From: an uncultured bacterium
GTDB lineage: Bacteria; Patescibacteriota; Saccharimonadia; Saccharimonadales; CAIOMD01
Length of the DNA: 62,801 nt
Direction: 5' to 3'
Assembly (NCBI GenBank): GCA_903880655.1
Contig: CAIRQE010000106.1
Location: forward strand, 1-62,801
Shown: positions 25,706 through 32,939 of the stretch, in pieces
Layout of the letters: each line of letters begins with the position of its first letter
How positions within the stretch are numbered: the stretch's first letter is position 1
Position numbers and translations under genes: made by a program
The notes under the pieces: model-generated
Told to the model about the DNA's origin: nothing
The model's input: the letters and a program-made list of their open reading frames with translations, nothing else
Database searches by the model: none

Positions 25706-26081
25706 CTCTTTTTACCTCAGCGAGTTTAGCCATGTAGTGCCTAGCTTTGTCCGCATCATCAGGGGCGTTTTCTTTTTTACCATCACGCATTGCATATTTA
25801 ATAACACACCCTTTAAGATAGCCTATAAATTCCTCTTTACTTAAAGCAACTTCCATAAGCTCCCAAGGTTGAATACCCATTTTTTTATAGTGATCTCCTC
25901 CTACTTGCATTGCATCAGCTGGAAGTTTCTTAGGTTCATGAGAGTAGTGGCTTAGGTTATTAATAGGGTCAGCTGGAACTTCTTTAGGTTTCCATACAGG
26001 TTTTACATTTGATTCTTCGTTTATCATATTAGGGTAGCTCCATAAATTTATCGGGGGGAATACAAGGTCAGCCCATTTCAC
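25698..26081 (-). CDS. DUF3310 family protein (T7 gp1.7-like nucleotide-kinase family)
   Basis: 127 residues. The C-terminal half carries the DUF3310 signature: DAMQVGGDHYKKMGIQPWELM (about 56-76), EFIGYLKGCVIKYAMRDGKK, then DDADKARHYMAKLAE. T7 gp1.7 of this family is a nucleoside monophosphate kinase, so a nucleotide-supply role is plausible. The N-terminal 50 residues are a Pro-rich extension. The start overlaps the neighbouring stop (ATGA). Confidence 0.8.
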   Translation of the reverse strand: MKWADLVFPPINLWSYPNMINEESNVKPVWKPKEVPADPINNLSHYSHEPKKLPADAMQVGGDHYKKMGIQPWELMEVALSKEEFIGYLKGCVIKYAMRDGKKENAPDDADKARHYMAKLAEVKRGV

Positions 26082-26281
26082 TCATTCCCTACCTCACGTT
26101 CATAGTCATCACGACACTGCTCATCACACCACCGTCTACCATCAACTACATCATCGTCACAGAACCAACATCTATTAGACTTGTTCTGGTATATATCCAG
26201 TGGCTTGCCACGTTGTAATGCTATTTGTTTCTCCAGTATTAACTGGGCTTGTTCGTTGGCTTTATCTGCAATGTCAGCCAT
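26078..26281 (-). CDS. TraR/DksA-type small zinc-finger protein
   Basis: 67 residues: a helical start, then CWFCDDD and CDEQCRDDYE, a CxxC...CxxxC zinc finger like that at the end of TraR/DksA proteins. Phage TraR-like proteins can bind RNA polymerase, but the family also covers proteins of unknown role. It overlaps the DUF3310 gene by ATGA. Confidence 0.6.
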   Translation of the reverse strand: MADIADKANEQAQLILEKQIALQRGKPLDIYQNKSNRCWFCDDDVVDGRRWCDEQCRDDYEREVGNE

Positions 26282-26350
26282 AGTTCTCTCTCGCTCTAAA
26301 AGGATTAGGTTTTTTCTTTCTATTTTTGTTACTTGTTTTGTTCGCCATCA

Positions 26351-28171
26351 CTAACACTCTGCTAAACTTTTACCATACTTGCCTTCAGCATCTAGGGGTA
26401 GCCCAGCCATCCAAAGGGGTGTTTTAGTCATCTCTTCTATCAGAAAATCTAAAGCCTCTTGAGCCTCATCTTCTGGAGCTAGGATATATAAAGCATCATG
26501 AATAGTCAGTACAATAGGATACCGTTTATTCACTCTTACCATAGCTTCTGACATAATGCATCGGGCTGTACCCTGCACTAGATTGTTCGTTAATTTACCG
26601 CCGTATAGTCTATCATAACCATTTCTAAGTTTATATTTATATCCTCGTTCTCCTGTCTCTTTATTAACTTCATGAGCCAACTCAGGGTACTGCATGTACA
26701 TGCCTGAAGGAAACTTAATACCTTTCGTACCCTCAACAGCGAATATGTCGTTATTGCCAAAAGTAAAATTACTGTTAAGTGCCATAGCCTTAATAGCATC
26801 ACCACACTTACTCCACAGACCAGTAACACCTGTGTAAGTCGATCTATATAAGTCCACAATCTCTTGTGCATTGGGTAAGTCCTTCCCTGACCCCGCCTTC
26901 ACAGCCGCTCGTAGCTTTGCCGCCCCAACCCCAAAGATTAAACTTAACTGCGATGTCTTACCAATAAACCTCTGATCTTTAGTTACCTCATCATAAGGCA
27001 CATCAAACACCTTACTAGCAAAGTCCTTATATAAATCACCCCCTTCACCTAGTAACTTCAAAGCACTCATCTCACCTGCCACCCACATACCCACACGTAG
27101 CTCGATGTTTGATAAGTCAGCACCTACTATTACCTGCCCTTGTGGGGCTACGATGGCTTCTTTTAATATCGACCCTCTAGGTAAGTTCTGAAAGTTTACC
27201 TTCTGCCCACTACCTGCAGCCCATCTACCTGTCGCCGCCCCATAGTATTTTAGAGGGATAGGGAGGCTACCCATTCTATTAGCTATATTCATAAACCGAA
27301 TTGTTCGAGTCTCTTCTAGTGTACTCTTAACCCCCAACCTAGCTAGTGCTAGAGCTTGTACTGTAGGATTAGAATGTTCTAGTAGGGCTTTAAACCCATC
27401 ATCAGTTTTAGCAAATGCGTAGGTGTTCTCCCCTGTAGTAGGTGATACCTTCATAGGTACTTCTACCCCATGATCCTCTAACAACTTAGCAAACTTAGGG
27501 TTACTCATGAGCTCAGACTTATCTGCCGCTACAGTCGATAGCAACCTTTCTTTCTCATCCAAAACGTAGTCAAGATGGGCTTGTAGTAACAGCATATCTA
27601 CTTCCAGCTTGGCATCTGCACCCATCCTAATGGTCATGTCTATTAGGCTTAGCTCTGTCGAGTTAAAGTGGGGTGTTAGTTTCTGTAGTAACTTATAAGT
27701 TAATTCTGTGTCGTTAATACAATACTCGCCGTACCTAGCTAACTCCTCCTTAGTAAAGTCTTTACGGTATTTACCCATAGCATCAACAACCTCAGTACCC
27801 TTAACCCCCAGCTCATAATGCTCTGCCAGCTTAGCTAAGCTACCTCCTACCGATATACCATGTACAGCACGTGCCATAGATAGAGTGTCCATATACCTAG
27901 CTGGAAAGATACCAAAGTAAAGGCTAAGGATAGATGCATCAAAGAAACAGTTGTGTGCTACTAAAGTAATGTCGTTCCAATTATATCTATTAAGTATATT
28001 AGTTATCTGTAATCGACTACCTGTATGCCATGTGGTAGGGGCATCACCTAACTTAATAGATACTCCAATAACTTCAAACTCATCTCCATTTATATATTCT
28101 TCTGTGGTCAGCTTTGATAGGCTGTAGGTTTTAGAATAGAACGACTCTATATCTAATGTCATCAACTGCAT
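26351..28171 (-). CDS. Family A DNA polymerase with 3'-5' exonuclease domain
   Basis: 606 residues. Exonuclease: D7/E9 in LDIES, VAHNCFFDAS with D78, and D154 in CINDTELTYK. Polymerase motif A is ADLSNIELR with D352. Motif B runs R401-FIG-K405-TSQ-L409-SLI-F413-G; aligned to E. coli Pol I (R754, K758, F762, Y766) it has Leu at 762 and Phe at 766. Motif C is HDA (H558, D559, A560), not the usual HDE. There is no 5'-3' exonuclease domain. It overlaps the start of a neighbouring HNH gene's end by 10 bases. Polymerase identity is certain. Confidence 0.95.
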   Translation of the reverse strand: MQLMTLDIESFYSKTYSLSKLTTEEYINGDEFEVIGVSIKLGDAPTTWHTGSRLQITNILNRYNWNDITLVAHNCFFDASILSLYFGIFPARYMDTLSMARAVHGISVGGSLAKLAEHYELGVKGTEVVDAMGKYRKDFTKEELARYGEYCINDTELTYKLLQKLTPHFNSTELSLIDMTIRMGADAKLEVDMLLLQAHLDYVLDEKERLLSTVAADKSELMSNPKFAKLLEDHGVEVPMKVSPTTGENTYAFAKTDDGFKALLEHSNPTVQALALARLGVKSTLEETRTIRFMNIANRMGSLPIPLKYYGAATGRWAAGSGQKVNFQNLPRGSILKEAIVAPQGQVIVGADLSNIELRVGMWVAGEMSALKLLGEGGDLYKDFASKVFDVPYDEVTKDQRFIGKTSQLSLIFGVGAAKLRAAVKAGSGKDLPNAQEIVDLYRSTYTGVTGLWSKCGDAIKAMALNSNFTFGNNDIFAVEGTKGIKFPSGMYMQYPELAHEVNKETGERGYKYKLRNGYDRLYGGKLTNNLVQGTARCIMSEAMVRVNKRYPIVLTIHDALYILAPEDEAQEALDFLIEEMTKTPLWMAGLPLDAEGKYGKSLAEC

Positions 28172-28644
28172 TTGTATGTCTCCCCTCGTACGATTAAGCT
28201 AATACACATTTGAGATACATTAAACTCTCTAGCTAGAGCAGTTTGCACTTCTCCTATACGATACCTAGTTCTAATGTCATCTATCTGAAGCCTGTTTAAC
28301 TTAGAGTTTACGTGCTCTTCCCCTTTTGGTTGAACTCTCCTACCCTTTTTATAAGCATCTAATTGGTTATCCCTGTAAGACCCTAAAAAGAAATGGTCTG
28401 GGTTACAGCACTTCCTGTTATCACACTTATGTAGTACATGCGTTACTGCCCTATGTGATTTTGGGGCTGACATACTATCTACTAACCCTTTAAGATATGC
28501 TGCTACTCTATGAGCAGTGTAAAGCTTGCCATGCCACGCCACAGTACCGTACCCTATATTATTTAAACTCCCTTGCCATTCCCAACACCCTGCTCCTTGT
28601 GTATCTACCCGCCCCCAAAATGATTCTGCTGTTTGCTTAACCAT
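28162..28644 (-). CDS. HNH endonuclease with C-terminal DNA-binding region, probably a homing endonuclease
   Basis: 160 residues from ATG 28644 (MVKQTAESFW). GCWEWQGSLNNIGYG, a central AHRVAAYL, VTHVLHKCDNRKCCNPDHFFLGS (H69, H72, C74, C79, C80, N81, H84) match the HNH_3 zinc-containing type. Residues 115-155 (LQIDDIRTRYRIGEVQTALAREFNVSQ...) form a helix-turn-helix tail for target binding. It sits next to the DNA polymerase gene, a frequent homing site, and overlaps the end of the upstream 80-residue gene by 40 bases, which may mean that gene was truncated by insertion. Confidence 0.85.
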   Translation of the reverse strand: MVKQTAESFWGRVDTQGAGCWEWQGSLNNIGYGTVAWHGKLYTAHRVAAYLKGLVDSMSAPKSHRAVTHVLHKCDNRKCCNPDHFFLGSYRDNQLDAYKKGRRVQPKGEEHVNSKLNRLQIDDIRTRYRIGEVQTALAREFNVSQMCISLIVRGETYKCS

Positions 28645-28847
28645 TCTGATCCATCGTGAACTACAGGAAAGTAAACATACAAAGTAGTCCAAAGAGTAAA
28701 CGGTAATCCTTCTGGCATACCTAAACCATCATAAAATTCAATATCTAATTCTTCTTCGGTTAAAGTGCAGACATAATTGTTAATATCCTTATCTTCATTG
28801 TCTATCATTCTTACCAGTATTTCTTTACGCCAAGTTGTATAACTCAT
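28605..28847 (-). CDS. Small protein of unknown function, possibly truncated
   Basis: 80 residues (MSYTTWRKEILVRMIDNED...) with an acidic first half and an aromatic second half (PFTLWTTLYVYFP). The last 14 residues are read from sequence that also encodes the HNH start, ending in HFGGG, so the native end may be lost. The start overlaps the upstream stop (ATGA). Confidence 0.6.
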   Translation of the reverse strand: MSYTTWRKEILVRMIDNEDKDINNYVCTLTEEELDIEFYDGLGMPEGLPFTLWTTLYVYFPVVHDGSEWLSKQQNHFGGG

Positions 28848-29086
28848 ATTTCATCTCCAATGCCGTGTATAGATTCTATACGTCTAGCAAAATCAATAGG
28901 ATTTCCGCACCACATAGTATTTAAATCTTCAAAACTCAAAGGCTCACGTTTTGGCGGTGCTGTGTAGAGTGGTATCACTTCAAATATTTCCCTGTGGTAC
29001 AAAAAGGGTGTTAAATCAGATACTTGTGTTCTATATCCTGTTTCCTTATTAACTATTATCCATGCTTCAGGTTGCTGTTCACTCAT
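28844..29086 (-). CDS. Small protein with the VIPLYTAPPKREPLS motif
   Basis: 80 residues. PEAWIIVNKETGY and VIPLYTAPPKREPLSFEDLN match a recurring phage module; almost the same IPLYTAPPKREPLS occurs in the product of 29527-29910, so the two are paralogues. The C-terminal part (FARRIESIHGIGDEI) is a short helix. Function unknown. Overlaps both neighbours. Confidence 0.65.
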   Translation of the reverse strand: MSEQQPEAWIIVNKETGYRTQVSDLTPFLYHREIFEVIPLYTAPPKREPLSFEDLNTMWCGNPIDFARRIESIHGIGDEI

Positions 29087-29352
29087 TTCTCTTCTCCTTT
29101 ATTTGTCCAACCTAAAACTCTAAATAGTTTCTTAGCAGCTACATCAGCAGTAAATAAACTCTCTTCATTTGACTCTTTATAAAATCTAAAGCTTATCCCG
29201 TAAGTTTTTCGTTCGGCATCGTATCTTTCTTTAATACCGTTATGTATCTCTATACCAGCTGCATCAGCAAACTCTCTCAATGCCCATATAACTGTATGAA
29301 GCTCACGTTGTTTAAATCCTTGTAGTCCTAGTGTTTTTAGCTCTTTACTCAT
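29083..29352 (-). CDS. Small protein of unknown function
   Basis: 89 residues from ATG 29352, which overlaps the upstream stop (ATGA). An alternative start at 29421 would reach 69 bases back into the membrane-protein gene and is less likely. The product (MSKELKTLGLQGFKQRELHTVIWALREFADAAGIEIH...) looks like a small alpha/beta fold. No family recognised. Confidence 0.6.
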   Translation of the reverse strand: MSKELKTLGLQGFKQRELHTVIWALREFADAAGIEIHNGIKERYDAERKTYGISFRFYKESNEESLFTADVAAKKLFRVLGWTNKGEEK

Positions 29353-29534
29353 CGCATCCACACATTTAGTAACATTACCAACAAAATAAAAACACCGTTC
29401 AACGGTAGTAAATGTAAACATAGGTTTCCTAATTTATCGTATCTTTTATCGTAACAAAACAATACTCCTAGTCCAAAAACAAAATTAAGTGTCAAACTTG
29501 TAAAGAAAAGTTTTTCTATCAAGACATCACTCAT
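29349..29534 (-). CDS. Small two-segment membrane protein
   Basis: 61 residues from ATG 29534, next to the stop of the preceding gene. Two hydrophobic stretches (FFTSLTLNFVFGLGVLFCY and LLPLNGVFILLVMLLNVW) joined by a basic loop (DKRYDKLG) suggest a hairpin in the inner membrane. A longer start at 29606 is unsupported. Role unknown. Confidence 0.55.
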   Translation of the reverse strand: MSDVLIEKLFFTSLTLNFVFGLGVLFCYDKRYDKLGNLCLHLLPLNGVFILLVMLLNVWMR

Positions 29535-29910
29535 TCCCCACCTCCAACACCGTGTGCTTTTCTGCATCTCTAAACCCCCACATATACTCTTGTTTATCCA
29601 TTGCAAATGCGTGTTTGCTGTACATTATTTCTAGCTTTTCATCACTCAAAGGCTCACGTTTTGGCGGTGCTGTGTATAGAGGTATCCAAGATTTATCATA
29701 AAGCCAGTCTTTCATTTCAAAGCTAGTTAATAAATCTTGCACTTTCCCTTCAACCATTTGACACCAAGCCACAGGCTTTTGCTCTTGCTCTTGCTCTTGC
29801 TCAGGTTGGGCTAGGAGGTATTTAATATCAGAACCAAAACCAAAATCGTTTTCAACATCAGTTTCTAAAAATGCTAATACTTTTTTCAACAACTCTCTTT
29901 CTCTACTCAT
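29527..29910 (-). CDS. Protein with IPLYTAPPKREPLS motif, unknown function
   Basis: 127 residues from ATG 29910 (MSRERELLKKVLAFLETD), sharing one base with the upstream stop (TGATG). An EQEQEQEQ repeat near residue 40 comes from a CTCTTG tandem repeat around 29770-29795. KPVAWCQMVEGKV and WIPLYTAPPKREPLSDEKLE match the motif of the 28844-29086 product. The end is acidic. Function unknown. Confidence 0.65.
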   Translation of the reverse strand: MSRERELLKKVLAFLETDVENDFGFGSDIKYLLAQPEQEQEQEQKPVAWCQMVEGKVQDLLTSFEMKDWLYDKSWIPLYTAPPKREPLSDEKLEIMYSKHAFAMDKQEYMWGFRDAEKHTVLEVGNE

Positions 29911-30107
29911 CACACACCCCACTCAATAAAAAAGTCACATATCTCGTCATCATCTATTTCTTTCTTTACGTCCATGTGCCACACGTAGTTCTGTGTGTCT
30001 ATCTCAATGGTCAGGTATCTCTGACATAGGTTCTTCTGGTTGCAGTTAGTACCCATACATCTGGCACTGGTTGTTGGCAGTGGATACTGCATTTGGTGTA
30101 GTTTCAT
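29910..30107 (-). CDS. Small cysteine-containing protein
   Basis: 65 residues with CMGTNCNQKNLCQRY (C17, C22, C28), a possible zinc knuckle, and an acidic C-terminus (KKEIDDDEICDFFIEWGV). It overlaps the upstream membrane microprotein by ATGA. Function unknown. Confidence 0.6.
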   Translation of the reverse strand: MKLHQMQYPLPTTSARCMGTNCNQKNLCQRYLTIEIDTQNYVWHMDVKKEIDDDEICDFFIEWGV

Positions 30108-30253
30108 TTTTTATCCCCCCAAAGGTTAAACAGCTCTCCGAATAATGTTATAGGTAAAAACACAGCTATAAAGATACTGCTTACTACGAACACCACCCCT
30201 ACTAACAACCAAAAGCACAGCCCTTCTAACTTACTTGTACCTTTCGCATACAT
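30104..30253 (-). CDS. 49-residue single-pass membrane microprotein
   Basis: ATG 30253 lies in the end of the VRR-NUC gene and the stop overlaps the next ATG (ATGA). The product begins MYAKGTSKLEG and has one hydrophobic segment, LCFWLLVGVVFVVSSIFIAVF, before an amphipathic end. Start and stop coupling on both sides support it despite its size. Role unknown. Confidence 0.6.
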   Translation of the reverse strand: MYAKGTSKLEGLCFWLLVGVVFVVSSIFIAVFLPITLFGELFNLWGDKK

Positions 30254-30554
30254 TTTCCTCACCATTTGACATTCTCCTCAAGTGCTCAACTAATTTATCT
30301 ACGTTCGTAGCGTTTATGCAGATGCCAGCCCCACCACTCTGAATGATTCTATCTAGCTCACGTTGTTGGATTGCCGTAGGCTTTAAGTCGTTTGCCTTAC
30401 ACTCAATAGCTAAGAACTTACCCTGCACACAACATATTATATCTGGTATAGCTGACCTGCCATACCCATTAGCCGCTGGAAAGAAGTGCCATACATCTGC
30501 ATCAATTAGTGCCTTCTTAACTTTATCTTTAACCTCACCTTCTTTAGTCCTCAT
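30231..30554 (-). CDS. VRR-NUC domain nuclease
   Basis: 107 residues. SAIPDIICCVQGKFLAIECKAND has the PD-(D/E)XK-type core D38, E51 and K53 of stand-alone VRR-NUC proteins, followed by Q63-Q64 and RELDRIIQSGGAGICI. Such phage nucleases are thought to act on branched DNA or in restriction-like roles. It overlaps the regulator upstream by 11 bases. Confidence 0.88.
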   Translation of the reverse strand: MRTKEGEVKDKVKKALIDADVWHFFPAANGYGRSAIPDIICCVQGKFLAIECKANDLKPTAIQQRELDRIIQSGGAGICINATNVDKLVEHLRRMSNGEENVCERYK

Positions 30555-31236
30555 CTACAAGCTCCTTACTACTTCTGTATTCTAAAAACGCTAAGTCATC
30601 TGCTATTTTTTCTTCTGCTATTTTTGTAGCACTCCAAATGCGGGACATGTCAACTTCGTCCTCCCCCAAACAAACACGAACTCTATTAAATCTAGAAGGG
30701 TGTCTTAGCTTCCTAAGAGCCTTAGCTTCTATCTGTCTTACACGTTCTCTTGTTACTCCTATTACGTCTCCCACCTGCTCTAATGATAGAGGGTCTCCTT
30801 CAAACCCAAACCTTAACTTTAATACATTAGATTCTCTAGGGGTTAGTTTTGTGTCTAAGGTAAAGTCTATAACCTCTTTTAATTGGTCGTTCTCAAGATT
30901 TAGTATAGGGTCAGAGATATTCTCAAGTCGTGTTAGCTCATGGTAAGAATACTCAAGTTCTCGTGTATTAGACTCTATAGGGGTAAGCTGCTCTAACGAC
31001 CACACTTCATCAAGACTTTTACCAAAGTAAGAGCATATCTTCTGTGCTGTTTCTTTTACAATACCTTTTGGGTTTAAGGGAGATTCAGACATATTGATAT
31101 ACCCACTTAACACAGAATATGAAATACCCGCCTCCTTAGCCGCCACATACCCAGCTACTCCTTTAGCCTCAATCAATTTAAGTATATTGTTATTCCTTAC
31201 TCGTACCGTTACTCGGTAATCTTTATGCTCATTCAT
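30544..31236 (-). CDS. XRE helix-turn-helix fused to sigma70 region 4, putative transcription regulator
   Basis: 230 residues. Residues 15-75 (IEAKGVAGYVAAKEAGISYSVLSGYINM) resemble an XRE-type helix-turn-helix. Residues 128-182 are a textbook sigma region 4: LTPRESNVLKLRFGFEG, then SLEQVGDVIGVTRERVRQIEAKALRKLRHPSR, which reads -35 elements. Sigma region 2, needed for -10 melting, is absent, so it cannot act as a complete sigma factor. It may redirect host polymerase or act as an appropriator. It overlaps both neighbours by 8-11 bases. Confidence 0.8.
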   Translation of the reverse strand: MNEHKDYRVTVRVRNNNILKLIEAKGVAGYVAAKEAGISYSVLSGYINMSESPLNPKGIVKETAQKICSYFGKSLDEVWSLEQLTPIESNTRELEYSYHELTRLENISDPILNLENDQLKEVIDFTLDTKLTPRESNVLKLRFGFEGDPLSLEQVGDVIGVTRERVRQIEAKALRKLRHPSRFNRVRVCLGEDEVDMSRIWSATKIAEEKIADDLAFLEYRSSKELVDED

Positions 31237-31477
31237 CTGTAAATTCTCCTACATCTATATAGTCCCCTATACGTGGTGGGGATTCGCCTGTCGCCTTAAG
31301 CCAGTAGTCTAGCATCTCGATGCCTTCTAACCACCCTGCTGGTGGGGCTTTAGTTTCTTGTTTAACACAACTCAGTGTACCCATAGCTGTATCAGTCTTT
31401 CTAGCTATATCAGCTAGAGTGTGTCCTCTCTTGTACAACACTTTTAACATCAACGCGAAGTCAAGCTGTCTAACCAT
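31229..31477 (-). CDS. Small Cro/XRE-like DNA-binding protein
   Basis: 82 residues. LDFALMLKVLYKRGHTLADIARKTDTAMGTLSCVKQ (5-40) has a helix-turn-helix pattern; LEGIEMLDYWLKATG follows. It overlaps the XRE-sigma4 gene by 8 bases, and the pair may form a regulatory cassette. No operator was proven. Confidence 0.6.
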   Translation of the reverse strand: MVRQLDFALMLKVLYKRGHTLADIARKTDTAMGTLSCVKQETKAPPAGWLEGIEMLDYWLKATGESPPRIGDYIDVGEFTDE

Positions 31478-32070
31478 AAACCCCTCAATCTAGTTCGTTC
31501 TTTATCACAGTGAGCTATTACTTTTTTATTCTTACGCATGAAATTAACTATGTGTACTGCATCTCCTGATAATGTTATGCGGGCTTTCTTATGTGCTGAC
31601 GGGTCAAATGCTAATAGGTCTACAATATAGGGGAGCCAGCCATCTATCTCTTCCTTGTTATATAACTTACTGCCATCTAGCCTAGTGTACATATGGGCTG
31701 GCATCATATACCGCTTATCCTTTGCCACCCTAGAACGTAGCCTCTCGTATGTTATACCTATCATCTTGGCTATATCTATCATGGTATAAGCATTGTTATC
31801 CCCCTCAAGTGGTGCTACATACGTAGGCTTGGTACGTCTAGGCACTCTTTTGCGTTTGATTGGAGCGGGCTCGACAGGTTTAAAGGAAACAGGTTTCGGG
31901 TTCAGAGTCATTTGAGCTTGTACCTCCTCCATTTTTAACGCACGTTTGTTTTCGTTAAGCCGCTCTTTATTCTTGTGGTAATACTCTAAAGCTTTCGCCC
32001 TATACTTTTCTCTATTGAGCTGATAATAATCTTTGCGGTATTGCATATCTGTGGTATCTTTATCTTGCAT
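31450..32070 (-). CDS. Basic protein with MerR/HTH-like region
   Basis: 206 residues from ATG 32070, which has AAGGAAA seven bases upstream; a start at 32145 lacks this. The N-terminal half is a very basic helical region (YRKDYYQLNREKYRAKALEYYHKNKERL). The middle is Pro/Lys-rich (APIKRKRVPRRTKP). Then YTMIDIAKMIGITYERLRSRVAKDKRYMM is a helix-turn-helix with a short wing. Probably binds DNA; target unknown. Confidence 0.6.
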   Translation of the reverse strand: MQDKDTTDMQYRKDYYQLNREKYRAKALEYYHKNKERLNENKRALKMEEVQAQMTLNPKPVSFKPVEPAPIKRKRVPRRTKPTYVAPLEGDNNAYTMIDIAKMIGITYERLRSRVAKDKRYMMPAHMYTRLDGSKLYNKEEIDGWLPYIVDLLAFDPSAHKKARITLSGDAVHIVNFMRKNKKVIAHCDKERTRLRGLWLDSLTSR

Positions 32071-32148
32071 AATGTGTTTCCTTTTATTGTTATTGGTTGG
32101 GTTGGTTTTGCGTTCATAGGGGTTACGGTAAATACGTAACCCCATTTT

Positions 32149-32241
32149 TTAATGAACACCCTTTACTACATCTACCAATATAATTAATACTTGTCCTACG
32201 ATTACAACTATTCCCAAGCTATACCAAACTATCTTGTTCAT
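32149..32241 (-). CDS. 30-residue membrane microprotein
   Basis: MNKIVWYSLG followed by the hydrophobic IVVIVGQVLIILV and a basic DVVKGVH end. The start overlaps the upstream gene's stop (ATGA at 32238-32241), as elsewhere in this operon. Very short, so confidence is moderate. Confidence 0.45.
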   Translation of the reverse strand: MNKIVWYSLGIVVIVGQVLIILVDVVKGVH

Positions 32242-32453
32242 AGCTGATTCACCACATAAGTATACTCGTCTATCCGCATACCAATACCTTGTACATGCTC
32301 CCCATGAGGGCTTAACTTAAGTAGTGCCACCCTCTCTGGCACTGGGGGGTCTAGCTCAGAGACATCACTAAACGATATGACATCTCCCTCCTTCAGAACC
32401 ACGTTATCTAAATGAGTAGCTTTCTTGGAAGTTAAATCTATTCGTATTGTCAT
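32238..32453 (-). CDS. Small beta-rich protein of unknown function
   Basis: 71 residues (MTIRIDLTSKKATHLDNVVLKEGDVISFSD...), likely a small beta barrel. It directly follows an HNH gene and may have been separated from the VWA gene by it. No family recognised. Confidence 0.55.
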   Translation of the reverse strand: MTIRIDLTSKKATHLDNVVLKEGDVISFSDVSELDPPVPERVALLKLSPHGEHVQGIGMRIDEYTYVVNQL

Positions 32454-32939
32454 CTAACCCCTCCTAAAGTCATGTAACTCAAGCTTAGCCTTAACGTAAG
32501 CATCTCTAGCTTCTTCTTTTGTTTTATAGGTACCTAAGCAGTATGCTTTACCTTGTACATTTATCCTTGCGGCATAGCTACCAGACCTAGTTAAAGTTAC
32601 CCCCGTATATCCAGAAGTATTTCTTACATTAATCTTATGGTTTTGTTGTTGCTGGCTACGGGTAGCTTCTCTCAGGTTACACCATCTATTATCATTACGT
32701 ACCCCATTAATATGGTCTATATGTAAAGTAGGAAATACCCCTGTCATAACAAGCCACGCTAATCTGTGCGCCCTATAGTTAACTTTACCAACATGAACAT
32801 AGTCGTACCCATGGCTATCTGTTGATGTTGCTCTACTTCCAGCGGGTATTCTCCCCCATCTACCCATTTTATGTACCCATATAAAGGCTCCAGTTTCAGG
32901 GTCATAATGCAGTTTTTTAATAGCTTCTTCGTAGGTCAT
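32454..32939 (-). CDS. HNH-AP2 homing endonuclease
   Basis: 161 residues. LHYDPETGAFIW, YRAHRLAWLVMTG, HIDHINGVRNDNRWCNLREA (D75, H76, N78, N84) form the HNH core, and NTSGYTGVTLTRSGSYAARI with LGTYKTKEEARDAYV (108-150) an AP2-like DNA-binding domain. This is the usual layout of free-standing phage homing endonucleases. It abuts the VWA gene by one base. A related gene lies at 34185-34646. Confidence 0.9.
   Translation of the reverse strand: MTYEEAIKKLHYDPETGAFIWVHKMGRWGRIPAGSRATSTDSHGYDYVHVGKVNYRAHRLAWLVMTGVFPTLHIDHINGVRNDNRWCNLREATRSQQQQNHKINVRNTSGYTGVTLTRSGSYAARINVQGKAYCLGTYKTKEEARDAYVKAKLELHDFRRG

Noticed and set aside
29770..29795. CTCTTG tandem repeat as a possible control element
   Set aside because: It is in frame and encodes EQ repeats; simple slippage explains it.
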